64,000 bases of DNA from PCPOR2b sp965220385 (GTDB lineage: Bacteria > Poribacteria > WGA-4E > PCPOR2b): positions 4,216,001 to 4,280,000 of the forward strand of contig OZ244825.1 in assembly GCA_965220385.1 (NCBI GenBank). The letters are read 5' to 3'. The notes beneath the pieces were generated by a model. The model had not been told where the DNA came from. It ran no database searches and saw nothing but the letters and a program-made list of their open reading frames with translations. A program made the position numbers and the translations under genes. This document shows, one piece after another, positions 62,572-64,000 of the stretch; the first letter of the stretch is position 1, and each line of letters starts with the position of its first letter.

Positions 62572-63188
62572 TGAAAACAATCAACGTAACGGTCTATTCT
62601 GACTACGTTTGTCCATACTGCTACATCGGTGCGGCGCGAGTGCAGCAACTGCAACAGGAGTACGATCCGCCGATTGTCTGGAAAAGCTTTGAACTTCACC
62701 CGGACGCACCGGCGGGTGGCATCCCACCATCGATGTTCTACCAAGACAATCCGAAACTCAAACGGATTTCCGAAAACGCTCAACAACTGGCGGCAGCGGC
62801 AGATCTGCAACTCGGCGACCACGTTATCTATTCTAATTCTCGACTTGCATTAGAGTTAGGCGAATTCGCCGAGCAATCTGGAAAGGGCAAAGCATTTCGA
62901 GTCGCACTTTTTGACTCCTACTTCCAGCAAATACAGGATATGGGGGAAGAAACCGTGCTTTTAGATGTTGCGGAAGAAGCCGGGCTCACCAGAGAAGCAG
63001 CGGCTAAATGTCTTTCCGAGCGCACGATGAAAACCCACGTCGATCTGCAAATACAGGAAGCAAGAGGATACGGTATAACCGGTGTCCCAACATTTATCAT
63101 CGGGAAATATATGGTTGTCGGTGCACAACCTTATTCGGTGCTCAAACAAGCATTTGAGCTGGGGTTGGAAGAGGACGAAGCCAGCTAA
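62571..63188 (+). CDS. DsbA-family oxidoreductase, FrnE-like
   Basis: The product has 205 residues with a thioredoxin fold and helical insert. The active site Cys14-Pro-Tyr-Cys17 lies in 'YSDYVCPYCYIGAARV', and 'KSFELHPDAP' and 'GITGVPTFIIGKYMVVGAQPY' with the cis-Pro loop follow, as in FrnE. There is no signal peptide, so it acts in the cytoplasm. The next gene, a PhyH-type dioxygenase, begins 30 bases downstream on the same strand. Confidence 0.9.
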   Translation: MKTINVTVYSDYVCPYCYIGAARVQQLQQEYDPPIVWKSFELHPDAPAGGIPPSMFYQDNPKLKRISENAQQLAAAADLQLGDHVIYSNSRLALELGEFAEQSGKGKAFRVALFDSYFQQIQDMGEETVLLDVAEEAGLTREAAAKCLSERTMKTHVDLQIQEARGYGITGVPTFIIGKYMVVGAQPYSVLKQAFELGLEEDEAS

Positions 63189-63218
63189 ATACATCCGAAT
63201 GCCTTGAGAGGTGTGAAA

Positions 63219-64000
63219 ATGAGCATGGATACGAAATATGACATCGATCAGATGATGGAGGAGTGGAGGATTAACGGATTCGTCGTCTTCGAGGATCTGA
63301 TACCGACAGAAACAGTTGACCGCATCCTTGAGGCGTGGATACCGATTCGAGATCGTGACATCGAGCGGCAGGGAAAGTATCCACCACGCGGCTACCATCG
63401 TTATAACGTGCGTGTGCCATTCGAGCGCCCCTTCGTAGATGTAGAGATATTCGACCATCCCGCCCTCGTTGCGTTTCTTGAGCGTGTATTAGGACCCGAT
63501 TATGTATGGACGCATTTCGATTCCAACATACCGCTACCGGGAACAGATTACCAGAGATGGCACCGGGACGGCAAAGCCTCCCTATTCCCGGGAATCAAGA
63601 CACCAGCATTCTCCGTCGGCGTCAAGTTCCCACTTGTCGACACAAACGAGGAAAATGGCAGCTTTGAAGTAATTCCGGGGACGCAGTATGTAGGCGAGGA
63701 GGGTTTACCTGCCAACTTGAACGACGTCTTTGGCGAAGGGCTCAATCGCCGCGGTAACTACCATCCAGTCCGCCTCAATCTGAAGAAGGGATCCCTCTGG
63801 GTGCAAGACCCACGCAATTTCCATCGCGGCACACCGAATAGATCCGACCACCCGCGCGACGAACTGTGCATGGCATTTAGCGTTCCATGGTTGTTCAGTG
63901 GTTGGCTGCATGAGTACACCGACAAACATTTCCCAAGAGACCTCTGGGAAAGCCTACCCCCTCATGCCCAAAAGGTGTTGAAATGGCAGCGGGTGAAAGA
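63219..64000 (+). CDS. phytanoyl-CoA dioxygenase (PhyH) family protein, 3' end outside window
   Basis: The frame is open to the window edge (260 codons seen). It opens 'MEEWRINGFVVFEDLIPTETV'. The iron site fits 'RWHRDGKAS' (His-x-Asp) and the distal His in 'PRNFHRGTPNRSDHPRDEL', where the following Arg would bind 2-oxoglutarate; 'NGSFEVIPGTQ' is the usual core segment. SD GAGAGGT is about seven bases before the ATG. It is likely co-transcribed with the FrnE-like gene. Substrate unknown. Confidence 0.87.
   Translation, partial: MSMDTKYDIDQMMEEWRINGFVVFEDLIPTETVDRILEAWIPIRDRDIERQGKYPPRGYHRYNVRVPFERPFVDVEIFDHPALVAFLERVLGPDYVWTHFDSNIPLPGTDYQRWHRDGKASLFPGIKTPAFSVGVKFPLVDTNEENGSFEVIPGTQYVGEEGLPANLNDVFGEGLNRRGNYHPVRLNLKKGSLWVQDPRNFHRGTPNRSDHPRDELCMAFSVPWLFSGWLHEYTDKHFPRDLWESLPPHAQKVLKWQRVK

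Overview
The window reads as chromosomal DNA of an uncultured, double-membraned (diderm) bacterium. An outer-membrane porin, many lipobox lipoproteins and a periplasmic HtrA protease support this. The mix of phytanoyl-CoA-type dioxygenases, a 14-blade WD40 propeller, CotH-like, NHL and quinoprotein-like propeller proteins, sugar isomerase-like proteins and C-terminally extended ECF sigma factors resembles Candidatus Poribacteria or neighbouring sponge/marine lineages. That assignment is inference; no rRNA gene is present.

Layout. 0-2 kb: end of a WD40 protein. 2.2-6.7 kb: a porin gene whose promoter and 5' end are repeated four times as exact 458-bp units, followed by a BCCT transporter. 6.7-9 kb: a dioxygenase and a membrane protein. 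9.1-19.3 kb: eight consecutive paralogous Leu/Ile/Val-type substrate-binding lipoproteins with no permease or ATPase, then a secreted endonuclease/phosphatase-like lipoprotein. 20.4-30.3 kb: three tandem paralogues of a very unusual family, namely ECF sigma domain, transmembrane segment, many carboxypeptidase-regulatory-like repeats, and a thioredoxin-fold end lacking its cysteines. One copy is complete, one has lost its 3' part, and one has lost its sigma domain but keeps remnants. All three keep a matching ECF-like promoter and an in-frame Shine-Dalgarno/ATG at the sigma/membrane boundary. 30.5-36 kb: a BatA/VWA membrane protein, a methyltransferase and two more binding lipoproteins.

36.3-43.8 kb is core genome: a tRNA cluster with four serine isoacceptors plus Arg(ACG) and Ala(CGC), tadA inside the cluster, the large-type SRP RNA, then dnaX, ybaB, recR, an M28 peptidase and mnmG. 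43.9-49.6 kb: a HicB-like protein, rsmG and a partner-switching module (STAS, histidine kinase, receiver-SpoIIE phosphatase, RsbW-like kinase, STAS). 49.7-56.6 kb: a catalytically degenerate AccD-like protein, a lipoprotein, an NHL propeller, a second dioxygenase, a CotH-like protein and a quinoprotein-like propeller. 56.7-60.7 kb (minus strand): a sugar isomerase-like protein, a membrane protein, a TPR protein and HtrA. 60.8-61.1 kb: a decayed TnpB C-terminus with an IS605-type right end. 61.1-64 kb: a solitary DNA methyltransferase, a DsbA/FrnE-like protein, and a third dioxygenase running off the window.

The best candidates for an undescribed system are the sigma-membrane fusion family with its shared ECF-like promoter and internal start site, and the eight-gene array of orphan binding proteins beside it.
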